In this document: positions 23,617 through 35,622 of the stretch, one piece after another | Layout: each line of letters starts with the position of its first letter | Position numbering within the stretch: the first letter of the stretch is position 1 | Assembly (NCBI GenBank): GCA_027604705.1 | Contig: JADHYV010000042.1 | Coordinates: 124,001-188,000 of the forward strand | Reading direction: 5' to 3' | DNA: 64,000 bases | From: Allomyces arbusculus | Lineage: Eukaryota; Blastocladiomycota; Blastocladiomycetes; Blastocladiales; Blastocladiaceae | Made by a program: the position numbers and the translations under genes | The notes under the pieces: generated by a model | The model's input: the letters and a program-made list of their open reading frames with translations, nothing else | What the model was told of the DNA's origin: nothing | Databases searched by the model: none

Positions 23617-24929
23617 TTACTTGTAGAACTCAAACTCGTTGTCAGCCTTCTTGACGTTGGCCTTGTACCCCTTTTCAATGTCCTTGGCGAGGATCATATA
23701 CCGATTCTTGCGCACCGCCTGCATCCCGGCCTCTTGACAGATCGAGGCAATCTCGGCACCCGAGAGCTTGTCGGCGCGCGACACGACTAGATACGCATTG
23801 CAACACGTCAGTTTTTGCGATCACCCCGCGCATCATCTCCACCATCCAAAAGTAACGCACAATCCTCGAGATCCACCTCGTCGCTCAAGTTCATCTTGGC
23901 GGTGACCGTCTGGAAAATCAGCCGTTTCTGGCGGCGGTCGGGCGTCGGGAACTCAATCTTGCGATCCAGGCGGCCCGGCCGCAAGAGCGCGGGATCCAAA
24001 GTATCCGCGCGGTTTGTGGCCATGATCACTTTCACGTTCGACGTCTGGTCGAACCCGTCCATTTGGTTGAGCAGCTCGAGCAAGATGCGCTGCACTTCGC
24101 GGTCGGCGCCCGTCTGCGCGTCGAACCGCTTGGTCGCAATCGCGTCGACCTCGTCAATGAAAATGATGCACGGCGAGTTCTCGCGGGCGAGCCGGAACAC
24201 GTCGCGCACCATGCGCGGGCCTTCGCCGAGGTATTTCTGGACGAACTCCGACCCGACGACGCGGATAAACGACGCGGTCGTGTGGTGCGCGACGGCCTTG
24301 ACGAGCATCGTCTTGCCCGTCCCCGGCGGACCGTACAGGAGGACGCCGCGCGGCGGGTCGATCCCGATTTGCCGGTAGAGGTCAAAGTGCGTCAGCGGCA
24401 ACTCGACGGCCTCGCGAATCTCCTGCTTCTGCATATCGAGCCCGCCCACGTCCGCGTAGGTCACGTCGGGCTTCTCGGTCGCCTGCAGCATCTGGATCGA
24501 CGAGTCGGCTTCGGGCGGGAGCACGTTGACGAGCGCGTTCGAGTGCCGGTGCAGCGCCACGGTCGTCGACGGCTTGAGCAGTTCGCGGTCGAGCGTCGAC
24601 AAGATGCGGACCAGGTAGTTGGACCCGGTCGTCGACCCGATAATGCCCGTGTGCGCGTCGATGGCCTCGAGGAATTGGCCAATGACCAAGGGCACGGACT
24701 GGATGCGCTTGACCTCTTCCTGCGCGCGCAACAGCTCGCGCTTCAGGTTGCGGTACTCGTCCTTGATGTACTCTTCCTGCAGGTCGAGGAACTCGAGGTG
24801 CCGCTCGAGTTTCTTGAGTTTGGTGTAAAGGTCGTCGACGGCGAGTTCCGAGAGCAGGTCGTGTTTGTCGGCGGCGGGCAGCGACGTGGCCGACGCGGCG
24901 CGCGCGGGCAGGATGCCGATCTCGTCCAT
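23617..24929 (-). CDS. RPT3: 26S proteasome regulatory ATPase Rpt3
   Basis: Two exons (24929-23861, 23786-23617) with an in-phase 74-nt intron give 412 residues, close to yeast Rpt3 (428). This AAA+ subunit of the 19S base unfolds ubiquitylated substrates. An N-terminal coiled coil covers about 30-80, followed by an OB region. The AAA core has [19 protein letters not shown], Walker A GPPGTGKT (200-207), Walker B IIFIDE (255-260) and arginine fingers near [12 protein letters not shown]. The C-terminus ends in FYK, the Rpt3-type HbYX tail that docks into the 20S ring. The Rpt3 assignment rests on that tail, on [16 protein letters not shown] and on the [20 protein letters not shown] block. Confidence 0.95.
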
Positions 24930-25613
24930 GGTGGGTGGTGCGGTGCGGGTGCGGGGTGGAGCGCGTGCGGTGCGCGCGGTCGAGGGGGATTATACGCGCG
25001 CGAGGGGGGTCGGCACGGTCGTGATCGCGGTGGTCGCGATGTGCGTGGAAACGCCTGCCGACAAGGAGAAGAGCGCAACCGAGCCGGCAAGCTGACGCGC
25101 GCGACCACCTGACAAAACTGTCGGATCCATCGCGCGGCCGGGCTGGCGGCAGGCGCCTGCGCTCGGTTGGGCAGGGACACGTTCTCGGGCGCAGCCGCGG
25201 GCAGATGCGAGCTTGGATTGAGTCACCGTGGCCTGCCGCGCCGCCGCCATCCTCCCGCCGCTGCCCGCCTGCACCAACAGCGCGACGGCGACGCGCGCAC
25301 CTGCACCATTATTTCACGTTGACAGCGGCGCCAACGCGGAACGCGGCGTGTGTCCGCGCGCCTCCTGCCGATGCGTCAACGCGCGAGAGCCGCCGGATCG
25401 GCCAACCGGACACGCCAACCGGGCACCCATGCCACCATCGCGCCGAACCATGGATCCATCCGCCTTGCCCGTGACTGCCCAGCAAGCAAATATATATACG
25501 CGGCCGGCCCCCGACAGCCGGCGTACTTGCAGTAAATCATTCCAAGATCAAGGACACGCTGCAAGACCGACCAGGCGCACTTTGGCACCAGGCACGACAA
25601 CTCGACACCCGCC
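24930..25613. other. divergent intergenic region RPT3/ABCF
   Basis: This is shared upstream space of two divergent genes, GC-rich with no coding signal. A TATA-like run lies at 25491-25498, before the ABCF gene. Confidence 0.45.
25491..25498 (+). promoter_or_regulatory. TATA-like element upstream of ABCF gene
   Basis: TATATATA is isolated in GC-rich sequence about 116 bp upstream of the ABCF start codon. Position and contrast suggest a TATA box; there is no further evidence. Confidence 0.35.
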
Positions 25614-28082
25614 ATGCCGCCTCGCCGCAACAACAAGAAGTCGGCCTCGACCAAGACCACGACCGCATCTTCGTCGGCCGCTACGGCCGCCTCTGCGTCA
25701 GCCAGCTCGTCGACGGCCAGTCTCTCTGACGGTGTGGGCCCGCGTGTCGTCGCGACCTCGCAAGTCTCGCGGTTCCACACCGAGTCGATCGACACCGACC
25801 CGCGCGACGTGCTTCTCGACGGCGTCCACCTTACTGTCGACCGCAACGACCTGCTCGTCGACACGCGCCTGGTCCTCCGCCTGGGCCGGCACTACGCGCT
25901 CCTCGGGCGCAACGGCACGGGCAAGTCGACGCTCATGCGCGCGATCGCGACGCGCACGCTCGTCGGGTTCCCGACCAACTTGGCCGTCGTCATGATCGAC
26001 CAGCACCCGGACCGCGCCATGGTTCAGTCCGACCAGACGCCACTGCAGTACCTGCTGGACGCCGACACGCATTACGCAACGTTGTGCGCTGACGTGGATG
26101 CGTTGGAGGCGGCCGTGCAGGATGGGACCGAGGCCGAGGTCGTGCGCGCGATTCAGATGCGTCGGGCGCGCAAGGCGTTGACGGAAGCGCAGCGGATTGC
26201 GGATCATCGGTCAGGCGCGCGTGGACTGGCTGCGCGGAATGACTTGTTGGCGGCGGAAGCGGACGTAGATGCGTTGGCGCAGGGAATGGACGAGGTGGCC
26301 GTGGATGACATGGACGCGCATCGGTTGCTCGAGGAGCTCTACGAGGAGATCAACTTGGTGCGCTTCCGGAACTTGGCACGATTTGCGCTGGTGCATTGAC
26401 TGACGTTGTGCGCTGTGTAGTACGACGAGGAAGAGCGCCGGCAACTCGCCGATTCGGTTTTGCGCGGGCTCGGGTTCGACGACATGCGGCTCGCGCAACG
26501 CGTCGCCGACCTGTCGGGCGGGTGGCAGATGCGCGCGAGCCTGGCGCGGTCATTGTTCTTGCCGTCGGATATCTTGATTTGCGACGAAGTCAGCAACAAC
26601 CTCGATTTGCCGGCGATCATTTGGTTCGCATCCATGCCCCACTCTCTCTCCGGTCCACCAATGAAACTGACCTCTGAATTGACCACTCGCGCGACTGCAG
26701 GCTCCAGCAATACCTCCAGTCCCTGCCGCAAACCGTCGTCCTCATCTCGCACGACCGCCACCTGATCGAATCCGTCGCGCACGAACTGATCGTCCTGCGC
26801 GACAAGTCCCTGACCTACTTTGACGGCACGCTCTCTACCTACGAGCGAGTCCAGCGCGAGACTCAGCGCTCCAAGTTACGGCAACACGGCGCGATTGAAA
26901 AACGGCGCGCGCAACTGCAAGCGCAGATCCAGCGCAACGTCGCGCACGCCCGGTCCACCGGATCCGACAAGGCGCTCCTACAGGCGGCGTCGCGCGCCAA
27001 ACGCATCGAGAAACTCGGCATGGAAAAAACGGCCGACGGGAAGAGGTTCAAGGTGTCGTATCGCGCCGGGTACCACTTTGATTACCGCCCGCCCGTCGTG
27101 CTCGACAAGCCCGAGCCGAAAGTCACGTTCAAGGTGCCCGTGCCCGCCGCGCACCGCGCAGCCGATTCCGGGCGCGTCCTGCTGCGCGTGGACAGCTTGA
27201 CCTTCACCTACCCCGGCACGGCCGCGCCGGTTCTGCGCGACGTCACGCTCGCGCTCGCGCCGCACGACCGCATCGCTGTGCTGGGCGCGAACGGCGCGGG
27301 GAAGTCGACGCTCGTCAAGCTGCTCGTCGGGACGTTGTCGGCTTCGGGCATTGCGCGGGAACCGGGCGTGCGCGTCGGGTACGTCTCGCAGGCGCACGTG
27401 GCCGAGTTGTTGGCCGACCCGCAGGTCCAGGCGGCGACGCCCGTGCGGCTGTTGGAAATGTGGGCGCGCGAGCAAGGGCTCCCGACAGCGAATGTCGACT
27501 GGCACGCGCTATTGGGCGCGTTTGGGATCGGGCATGTCGGGCACGTGCCCGCCGCGCATTTGAGTGGCGGGCAGCTGGTGAAGTTGGCGCTGGCGCGCGC
27601 AGGGCTCGGCGGGCCGCAGGTGTATATCTTGGATGAGGTGACGAACCATTTGGTACGCTTTGCCAGTTGGGGTGTGCGACCCGGTAGACCGGGGAACTGA
27701 CGAACGGGAGTGATTCTAGGATCTCGCGAGTATCGAGGCCCTCGCACGTGCACTGCGCGCGTTCCCTGGCGCGGTTCTGGCCGTATCGCACGACCAGTGG
27801 TTTGTGCGGCAACTCGTTGGCGAAAAGGACGAGCTCGCGGACGATGGCAACGAGGACGCGTCGGAGAGCGACGACGAAAAAGAAGACGACGGCGCCAAGA
27901 AAGGCACAGTCTACTTGGTCCAGGACGGGCAGCTTGTGCGGCGCGAGTCCGTGACCGACGCGGTCAAGATTCTGACAAAGCCGCCCAAGAAGAAGAAAAA
28001 GGTGGTTGAGGGCGCGCCGGCTGCGGAGCCGGTGGTCAAAGAGAAAGTGCGGTTTTCCAAGACCAAGGCCAAAAAGTATTAG
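25614..28082 (+). CDS. ABCF-family cytosolic ATPase
   Basis: Four exons (25614-26357, 26421-26623, 26701-27652, 27720-28082) give 753 residues without membrane spans. A Ser/Ala/Thr-rich N-terminus precedes NBD1 (Walker A GRNGTGKST near 98-106, LSGGW near 279) and NBD2 (GANGAGKST near 510-518, LSGGQ near 605). The charged inter-NBD linker has the ABCF look (RVQRETQRSKLRQHGAIEKR). Proteins of this class act on ribosomes or in translation control. The exact orthologue is unclear: the set SNNLDLPAIIWLQQYL followed by YRAGYHFDYRPPVVL resembles an uncharacterised fungal ABCF group more than GCN20 or ARB1. Both Walker B regions read DEV (CDEVSNNLD, LDEVTNHLD), where DEP is usual. The C-terminus is Lys-rich. 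The third intron splits the NBD2 D-loop. Confidence 0.9.
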
Positions 28083-28667
28083 CGAGCGTGGTCTTGGGGT
28101 TCATTCGTCTCGATACATTTCGATTAGTTGCTGGTCATCGTGACAAGGGCTTTGTGAATGAAGTGTCAACTCAACAGGTCAGGGGAAGGAGTCGTGCTGT
28201 GCAACTTGTCATCGGGCCAGAGAGTACAAATCTCTCGCTCCTCGGTTATTTCCTTGTTTTCGTCCATGACCCAAGAAGAGGGAACAGCAGAAGAGTTCAA
28301 TTATTCGTGCAGTTCGTTATGTATTCCTCACTGTTACTGTTGATGGACTGCCATAACAACTTCCACTCCAAGCAGCTATTTAGCGCTCTTTGTGCGCCAT
28401 ACACTACCAGTCCAAAGGCCCAGAAAAAGTGTTGTGGCCACCAAAGTAGCCTGCATTCTGTTTTCAGCGACCGGGAAAATGTCGCTGAAATTGCAATCAA
28501 TTCAGGGTTCATGTTTGACGGAAATCAGCCTGCCAAACCAAGGTGAGGGTCCAAACCTTGCATGAAGTCAGATACGTTTCTTCGCGATAGTTTCCAAGGC
28601 AAGCTCTCGCAAAAATCGCCATTTACGTAGCACTAGCTTTACGTTCAGTCAGGTCAGCTTTCATGTA
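28083..28667. other. intergenic, no gene seen
   Basis: AT-richer sequence between the ABCF 3' end and the next F-box/LRR relic. It has only short open frames and no motif. Confidence 0.45.
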
Positions 28668-30363
28668 TTGGAGCGCATTGCCAAATTACTGATCCTTTGC
28701 GATCGACACGCTGTGCTCCACCTGGCTCTCGTTTCATTCATCTGCTACGCACCATGCCTCATGCCTCCGTGACATCATACGTTCCGACAAGGGCGGCGGC
28801 GTTCTTTCTGAGACGCCCAACACGGTCCCATTTTACGCCGGTGTGCTCGATGCTGAAAATATTGTTCTCGACCAAGTTAGGACCATCAGGGACATGCGAG
28901 AGGGTAACTCGTTGGGTCGACCGAAGTAGCATTTGATTTGACTTCCGCGTACGGCCGACCGGACCCACGTGCCTGTATCGCAAGACGGCAGCGACATTAT
29001 CTTGGTGTCTTGGAAATGGTCGCTGTTAAGAGTCCCAGAGAAGCAGCTTCGGTTCTGCTGTGCTTACCCAAAGCGTGACTGGGCAAGGGTTGACATTCCA
29101 CCATAGTGTGCAGAGCTGCGGATTGGGAATACGGTTCCGCTCGACCGAATCAATTTGCCTCGGTCAATTGTCAAGCTTGTACTGGTCGAAATTTGCGACG
29201 CCTCGCTCACCCAATCATCTGCATGCGTGACAACCATTCTTCCATGTCTCCATGACTTGACCATTGAATTTCACCCCTCCCTGGCCATGAACCGGGAAAA
29301 GGCCGTCACGGTATCGCAATCACTCTTTGCGCTTGTCCCAGCTACGCTCACGTCGCTCAAGATCGCCGATTTGGGTATTCACGCTTTGGAAACGGCTGCA
29401 ATGCATGTACGCCAGCTGCTGGAAGTGACAACCTTGCACCTCGGCGCCACTTCATACCGCAACATCGATGGATTTGACCAGGTCATGGTCGCTCCTCCTC
29501 GCACCGGTTTCGGGTACCTGCACTTGATTATGAGCGCGCACGACGACATGGCGAATGAACATCAGGCCAGGGTCACCCTGCTAGTAACCAGCCTTCCCAT
29601 TTCTGTCAAGGCTCTTTCCGTGTTCTCTGATTTCTCTCTCCCGCACCTGCCACTCGCGACCAATGATCTCGCGGCTGATACTCTGGTGATGCGCGCCAAA
29701 GAACCACTCCCGGTTGCACCGTCGCTCCAGCGCCTTGTACTGTCTTCGAAAGGCAACATTGACAGCTCGCTTGCCTACTTTATTGGCAATGTGGCGTTGC
29801 CGCAGTTACCCCCGTCGCTTACACACCTGACATTGCATGAGGTCGAACTCACTAACCCCATGCTTTCCCATCTCGCTCGTTACTTGCCACCGCGTCTCGA
29901 GTCTGTTGCCCTGTCTTGTCGATACCTTCCATTTCAATGGAACGAGCGCATGGCCAACGCCTTGCCACAACTTTTGAGCAAGCTCGACGTGTACAGCGCC
30001 AACGCGAGCGTAGTGCTGCCAATGGTCCCACCTGGCATTCGAGTGCTTTTTGTGGGTCGCATAGATTTATCCAGTTCCCATGATCCGATGTTTGCGGCTT
30101 GGATTACCGGTCTTCCGTTGCCGTTGCGTATGCTCAATTTGCGTCTCTGGGCTTCCAGCGAAAATGCCGGGCTGGCTTCAGTGCTGATTGATAACATACG
30201 CATGCGGCTTCCAGGACATCGCCGCCTGAAGGTGTTGGCGAATGTGAATACGTTCCCGGATGAGATCGTGGCCCAGCTGCATGCTCGTTTTGATGCCGTG
30301 GATTCGGCTGGTGCACCCGACACGCTTGACTCTTGGTCGCTCATACATTCGGCCATTTTCTGA
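28668..30363 (+). pseudogene. F-box/LRR family gene with decayed F-box half
   Basis: The LRR half (402 codons from 29155 to the stop at 30363) is open and well conserved. It has LHDLTIEFHPSLAMNREKAV, LVPATLTSLKIADLG, PPSLTHLTLHEVELTNPML and the family tail LPLPLRMLNLRLW. Upstream, 28668-29150 still encodes the F-box half in pieces (LERIAKLL, LHLALVSFICYAPCL, LPRTADRTHVPV, SWKWSLLRVPEKQLRF, VDIPP), with several frame changes and stops between them. The remaining open frame could still yield a truncated LRR-only protein, but its first codons match the middle of the family, not a natural N-terminus. Confidence 0.65.
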
Positions 30364-30694
30364 CGGTCGCATTCACTGTCCTGTTTATGATGTTGTTTCC
30401 TTTCATCTGCCTTCACATCACATAGGTACAGCGTCAAGTCGAAATGACGGACACAGCGTCCAAGGTTCTGGCGCTGTCTGTCAGGAACTTCTTCGCGTTA
30501 TGGTCCAGAACCGAGGGGTATGATGGAGCCGACCACGACAGTGATGAGTGATGGGTGCGACATGATGAATCGTTTTCTGGATGCGCTATCGAGCGTCAGA
30601 TTTACGCCTGCAAGGGCAATCCATCGTATGAATGCATTTCAGACGTGTCTACACAAGTAAACAATCAAGAAACTGCAAACAGTGGCGTCTGCCA
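30364..30694. other. short intergenic gap
   Basis: This gap between two convergent F-box/LRR relics contains nothing recognisable. Confidence 0.4.
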
Positions 30695-31721
30695 TCAATT
30701 CCAAACAACATCAAACCGCTCTTCCAGCTTCTCCACAACAGGCTCAAGCCTCTCCATACTCTCACCCTGCTTCACTTGCACTCTCATCGCCAGGACACGC
30801 GGCACGTACTCAATCAAGATGGCAGCCAAACGAGCGGTCTGTAAACCCTCGGATAGGTCAAGCATGTGCAGTGACATGGGCAGTGCTTGCGCCCACGCAA
30901 CGACAACCGAGTCCTCGACCGCCTTGTCCGAAAAATCGAGATGCATGATACGCACACCCCATGGAACGTTTGGCAAGTGTCTACCTAAAAGGTTACCACG
31001 CGGCGTCGACAGCAGTGAAGGCCGCCGGAATAGTGCTCGAAACGCAGATCGCAGTTGACGAGTGTCAGTTTTTCCAGCTGGGGCGGCATGCGCGCCTGGA
31101 GGGCCGTCAGGGCCAGGCCAGGAAGCGAGTACCCAATCAAGGAAAGTGACACGATCGTTGTGGGCAGCCGCAACAAGAGGTGCTCGAAGTAATTGCTCAG
31201 CAGGTCAAACGTCTTGACGGTCACGGGCAACGCGGCAGTCAAACGCGCGCGACATTCATCCTTGGTCTGGGTTATTTCTTCGACCCGCTCCACGTTCTCA
31301 AAGTCGTCAAATTCAATGGTCAACTCCTCCAACTCCAGAGTGAGTGTGTCCAGCGTTGCCCGCGGCAGGGCCAGCATGACCTCGTCCACCTCAGAAAGGG
31401 CGTGGACTTTCAGGTCAAATGACGCAAGAAGTGGCAATCGACGGACGAGTGCTGCCAGACGTTCATGCCCTAGTCGAAGCAAGAATCCTCTTCGTCTTCG
31501 TCCATTGCCCGGACCGTGAGTGTCGTGATGGAGGACGGGAGACAATCAAACAGCTGCCCAGCCATTTCAGCAGAATCCTCATTCGAGAATGGGGCCGTCA
31601 ATGAAAATGCGCGCAGCCGCGGTAGGTGGGCCATGGCGCGGTGCAAATCTTCGCAGCGGATTTGCAGGGAGACATCGTCGAAGACGACGAGGCATGTGCA
31701 GCGCAGCAAGTGAGGAGCCAA
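30695..31721 (-). pseudogene. broken F-box/LRR family member, subfamily B
   Basis: Three overlapping frames follow family order on the minus strand. They are LFDCLPSSITTLTVRAMDE (to 31470); then RLPLLASFDLKVHALSEVDE, LPVTVKTFDLLSNYF and MPPQLEKLTLVNCDL (31545-30985); then NVPWGVRIMHLDFSDKAVED to the tail VVEKLEERFDVVWN (30976-30695). The last step needs a one-base shift near 30980, and another lies near 31490. The F-box half is not found. It is the closest relative of the relic at 4980-6479. Confidence 0.6.
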
Positions 31722-32006
31722 ATGAAGAGGTTAACAAAACATGAAACGTAATCACGTGCGGCGGGTTCTTTGGCCTTGAGCCTGGGACTCTGGTGGCGGA
31801 TTTCTGCAGCCAAGAGCGTCAAACCAACCTTTACACTCGCTAACAGCCCCACGCTCAACTAGGGTGAATTTTAAAAGCTGTGCTTTCATCTATTCGTTCT
31901 GTGAGACGATGCAACACGACTTGCCTATGTTGCGAAGAAATGACCGCAAAACATGCAAAAATTCGTCTCCACCCGATCACCAGCATATTCATCCGGCTCC
32001 ATGGTT

Positions 32007-33515
32007 TTACATCACCTGGAAGCCGCTGATCGGCAGCTCATTCCAAACATCGCATACTAGCTTGCACAGACCCTGCGGCAATCCACCCGGCATCACTTCA
32101 AATTCGTTGCCGGCCAAATCAAGCCGCCGCAGCGTCGGCGGCCACTTTCCGATCATCACGTCAAGGTCTTGCGCCTTGAGCCCGCACGAGACCAGCCGCA
32201 GCGACTTCAATCGCGGCAGCACACATGACGCGAGTTTGGCCAACGCCATTGTGCCACCAAGGGGCCAAAAGATTAGTTCCAGGTGCTCGAGCGAGGGTGG
32301 CAATCGGTTTAGCAGCGCAATGAGAGCCAGCACATCCCCTTCACCCCTTGTTGCAAGCTTGAGGCGCTGCAAACGGCCGGAGAGAATCATGTCACGACAG
32401 GCCGAGGACGCAGCACCGTCAAAAATCAGGTCCAGGTCATGCACAGCAGTCGAGAAGTGAGCACCAAACAAGTGAGCGTTGGCCTGGGAATCAGTATAGA
32501 TCGAAAGCTGAAGCCGATCGACTTCAGTCGGCAAACATGCGGCAATCTGCACCAAGTTGGCCCCAGAACTCTCGCTCTCAAGCTCTAACGTCAAGCGCTG
32601 AAGACCGGTTCGAGGAAGTGCTGCAATGATCGCATCGAGATCATGAGAAGTTATATTCTCGAGTTGAAACTCGCGCAGGTCGGGAGACCGCCGCAAAAGT
32701 GCAACAAGTGCCGAACGCATGGGCTCATGAATGTCGCCAGCACCATCATAAGACAAATGCAGACGTCTCAGCGTCGATGGCAAGTTTGAAAACAATTCGC
32801 CCCACACAATGGCCGCGTCTCCGGAGAACACGCTGTTCAAATGTAAACGGTGCAAATGACACGGGAGCTGCGCAGAAATCAACGGTGCATCTGCAACGTC
32901 CGGAATTGTTGGCTCAATGAGAACAAGTTCAACGACCGAAGCAGGGAATTGCATAGCGAGCGTGGTGCTGAAGACCAGTAGGGACTTGCACAGTGGCGGA
33001 GCCGGGTATACAGAATCCTGCACAACTTCGTAACGGCAAATTTGCCATTGAGGCACCCGCAACAGAGACCAGCAACGAGAAATTTTGCTTGCGCTCTGGC
33101 TACCATTGCGGCCATCATCAAAATACCCGTCCTCCTCCGCGCCCACGGCCTCTGCGTCCATGTTTCCATCTGGGAAAAAAGTCCGGTCATGACGCCTGGG
33201 CAACAGGACCAGGTACCACTTGATCTCGTCCACCGCATGCCCGTCTTCGTCAAAGCCAGTTGCGACAAAATCACCAGGAATCCATGCCAACCAGCTGTAA
33301 GCGTCGACACCATCGGAACCCGCAAAAGTGATCTGGTTGGCTGCGCATGCTGCACCCGACTGGATTGCTGCTCGCATGCATGGCGCATAGAAAATTGGTG
33401 CGGCGAGCGCCAGATTGAAATGCGTCGGCTTGTTGTCACGGTTCGAAGGCACTGGTCCAGCAAGAAATTCGGCGATGCGGAACAAGATGTGGTAGGGGAG
33501 GCTGGTGAGCATCAT
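32007..33515 (-). CDS. F-box-like/LRR family protein (intact)
   Basis: An uninterrupted frame gives 502 residues. I chose the Met at 33515, because MMLTSLPYHILFRIAEFL then begins the F-box-like helices as in the paralogues; an upstream in-frame Met at 33686 would add 57 unconserved residues. Landmarks in order are LALAAPIFYAPCMRAAI, WYLVLLPRRHDRTFFPDG, WSLLRVPQWQICRYEVVQ and PASVVELVLIEPTIPDV. About 12 irregular LRRs follow, ending LKAQDLDVMIGKWPPTLRRLDL and a short tail. No intron, transmembrane span or catalytic motif is seen. By family it may recruit substrates to a cullin-1 ligase; this is inferred from fold alone. Partial copies of its C-terminal half lie just upstream at 33.9-35.5 kb. 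Confidence 0.75.
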   Translation of the reverse strand: MMLTSLPYHILFRIAEFLAGPVPSNRDNKPTHFNLALAAPIFYAPCMRAAIQSGAACAANQITFAGSDGVDAYSWLAWIPGDFVATGFDEDGHAVDEIKWYLVLLPRRHDRTFFPDGNMDAEAVGAEEDGYFDDGRNGSQSASKISRCWSLLRVPQWQICRYEVVQDSVYPAPPLCKSLLVFSTTLAMQFPASVVELVLIEPTIPDVADAPLISAQLPCHLHRLHLNSVFSGDAAIVWGELFSNLPSTLRRLHLSYDGAGDIHEPMRSALVALLRRSPDLREFQLENITSHDLDAIIAALPRTGLQRLTLELESESSGANLVQIAACLPTEVDRLQLSIYTDSQANAHLFGAHFSTAVHDLDLIFDGAASSACRDMILSGRLQRLKLATRGEGDVLALIALLNRLPPSLEHLELIFWPLGGTMALAKLASCVLPRLKSLRLVSCGLKAQDLDVMIGKWPPTLRRLDLAGNEFEVMPGGLPQGLCKLVCDVWNELPISGFQVM

Positions 33516-33939
33516 GCAGCGGAACGCTGGCAGCGTGGCCGGACGCGTCAGAGAACGGTGGCAGGTGTTGAATGCAGGTTGTGATGCGCTGTGGGTGGAT
33601 TGGAGACTAATTGAGAGTGAGCGGGGCCAAGTTGAGTGTGAAGGATGCGTGGCGCTGGTGGAACTTACACAGGTGATCATGATCACGTGGACTGGATGGT
33701 TCGCGATGTGGTGAAGCCGAACAGCATGCAGAGTCGTGCCGAGTCAACACGTCGTCAGAACTGCCCAACCAGAGCAACGCAAGGATGAAGAAGTTGTCCA
33801 ATATTTTGTGATAATGATGGCCGCGCCATCCTCCAGTCTCCTCTCCACCCGTTTAAGTCCCGCCAACTCGCTGGTTCGGCTGCATGTCCTTATGACTTCC
33901 TTTGATGCATGGGCTGGCAGCTGGAGGCAAGTTGCTTCA
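33516..33939. other. intergenic, no gene seen
   Basis: This covers the 5' flank of the intact F-box/LRR gene at 32.0 kb. No motif is recognised. Confidence 0.4.
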
Positions 33940-34640
33940 AACGATGTTCGCAAGCTTGGGTAGACCCTGCGGCAACCCCGTGGAATCGCCTTGAAGTCGA
34001 GAGCTGGGTGCGTTAGAGAGCAGCCGAAGTCTGCATGTCGCAACGCGCTGCGCCGCGAATAGTCAGTTCGAGGTCGCGCACGGCAATCAAAAAGCGAGCA
34101 CCAAACATGGGAGCGTTGGCCTCAAACAGTCTTGGAGACTCAGCTGTAAACACTCGACTGCGACAGGCAAAAATGCATCCATCCTTGGTATACCTTCAAG
34201 AGATAATCCCATCCTCGCTAACTCTTTTGGGATCGATTTCGTCCTGCTCCCAGAAGTACTTTGTCATATCCACTGCAAGTTCTTCACCATTCGGCCTCCT
34301 TTCTCACGGCCGAAGTTTCCCAACAACGCAATCATGAGACGCAACAAGCAGGCGATTCTAATCGGAACTCCACACCCCTCTCCGTTAGCCAAACGACAAC
34401 AACTAGGACGGGCCTGGTTCTTGAACGTCGTTCCTGGTCAGATGAGTTGAGCAGCTGCCGGGTTTGTGTGCCCATTTGAACCATCACGTCGAGATTGATG
34501 CTCTTAAGTTTGCATGCGGAGCCGGCCCGAGGCGACAACCGGGCAAAACACATGACGTACGCGCGGTCATGACAACTACAGCAAAGATCGGGAGTCAAAC
34601 AAGATGCAATTAGGACGAGGTCACTGCGACAATGGTTGCA
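33940..34640 (-). pseudogene. scrambled F-box/LRR C-terminal relics
   Basis: Several small blocks match C-terminal parts of the neighbouring genes. A block near 33950-34010 resembles the GLPQGL tail of the 32.0-kb gene. A block near 34065-34130 resembles its mid-LRR segment around 32.43 kb (shared caaaaagcgagcaccaaac-like string). On the minus strand LKSINLDVMVQMGTQTRQLL near 34460-34510 matches LKAQDLDVMIGKWPPTLRRL. The stretch 34270-34345 resembles the 3' tail of the next relic near 34735-34806. Order is disturbed, so at least two partial duplications are likely. Confidence 0.45.
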
Positions 34641-34643
34641 CAC

Positions 34644-35505
34644 CTAGAGTCTTGTCATGATGACGGCAGATTCTTTGCGAACTGGAAAGAGGTTGTATTC
34701 ATCATTCGCTCTGCACAGAGACATTGAAGTAACAAAGTTCTCACCATTCAACATCAGTTCCTCTCCAACTGGCCCAAGTCGCTTGACAGTGCAATCATGG
34801 CAACACGCCAACAGTCCCAATCCACGACCGTACGTCGAATAACGTGTGCCAAGCGACACCAATTGGTCCCGGACGTGGATCTGCAGCTTGGTCAACCCCT
34901 GCGGCAATCCCTCGGGCACCGCGTCAAAGTACTTGCGAGTTAAATCGAGCGTCTGGAGCACAGGAGGCCACTTGCCCACCATCACGGCGAGGTCGGCCGC
35001 CTTGAGCCTGCATGCAACGAGCCGAAGCGAAACCAACCGCGGCATATCACGTGCCGCGAGCATTGCCATGACCGTGGTCCGGCTAAGTGGCCATTCAACG
35101 ATTTCGAGATGCGTGAGCGTGGGCGGCAACTAGCTCAAGGGCGCAACGAGAGCCGGTGTTGGGCGGAAGCCACGCGAAAATGAGCGGCGCGTCACCGGGG
35201 TCGGGAATGCCAGGCTCAACCAAAACGAGTTCGGTAATCGACGTTGGAAACTCGGCAAGACGTGGCGGCATCGCGCCAATGAGCGCTAGGTGCTCGCACC
35301 GCGGCGGGATCGTGAACCAGTGGCTCCAGATATCACATCGGAGAAGCTGCGTATTTGCCGCTGCTGAAGGTCGGACAGAGTGGCTCCGTTGCCTGTGGTG
35401 CTGCAGGTTGCTCTTAGTTGCTGAGGAGGAGCAAGCATCCTGACTTCGAGAAGTAAGAGCGTGCAAGAACACTTGTGCAAGGAGGGAGTGGGAAATCATC
35501 ACCAT
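34644..35505 (-). pseudogene. F-box/LRR copy with central deletion
   Basis: The upstream part (35505-35100) carries PPRCEHLALIGAMPPRLAEF and ITELVLVEPGIPDPGDAP, matching the start of the LRR region of the 32.0-kb gene (ASVVELVLIEPTIPDVADAP). It then jumps directly to the last repeats (LPPTLTHLEIVEWPLSRT, LKAADLAVMVGKWPPVLQTL) in another frame, so the central repeats are gone. The F-box half is absent. The C-terminal frame runs on past the family end to a stop at 34644. Confidence 0.6.
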
Positions 35506-35622
35506 GTCTTTTCAGCTCAAACCGCGAATTTGCTTCTCTTCGATCACAAATCTATGCCTCCTTTTTTTCGCTCCGCATGTTCATTGCCGTGATGATCCCT
35601 CGCTCTGCCATGAAAGAGGCCA

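Noticed and set aside
24063-25112. 349-codon plus-strand frame opposite Rpt3
   Set aside because: Shadow of the AAA+ coding strand, low-complexity composition and no family features.
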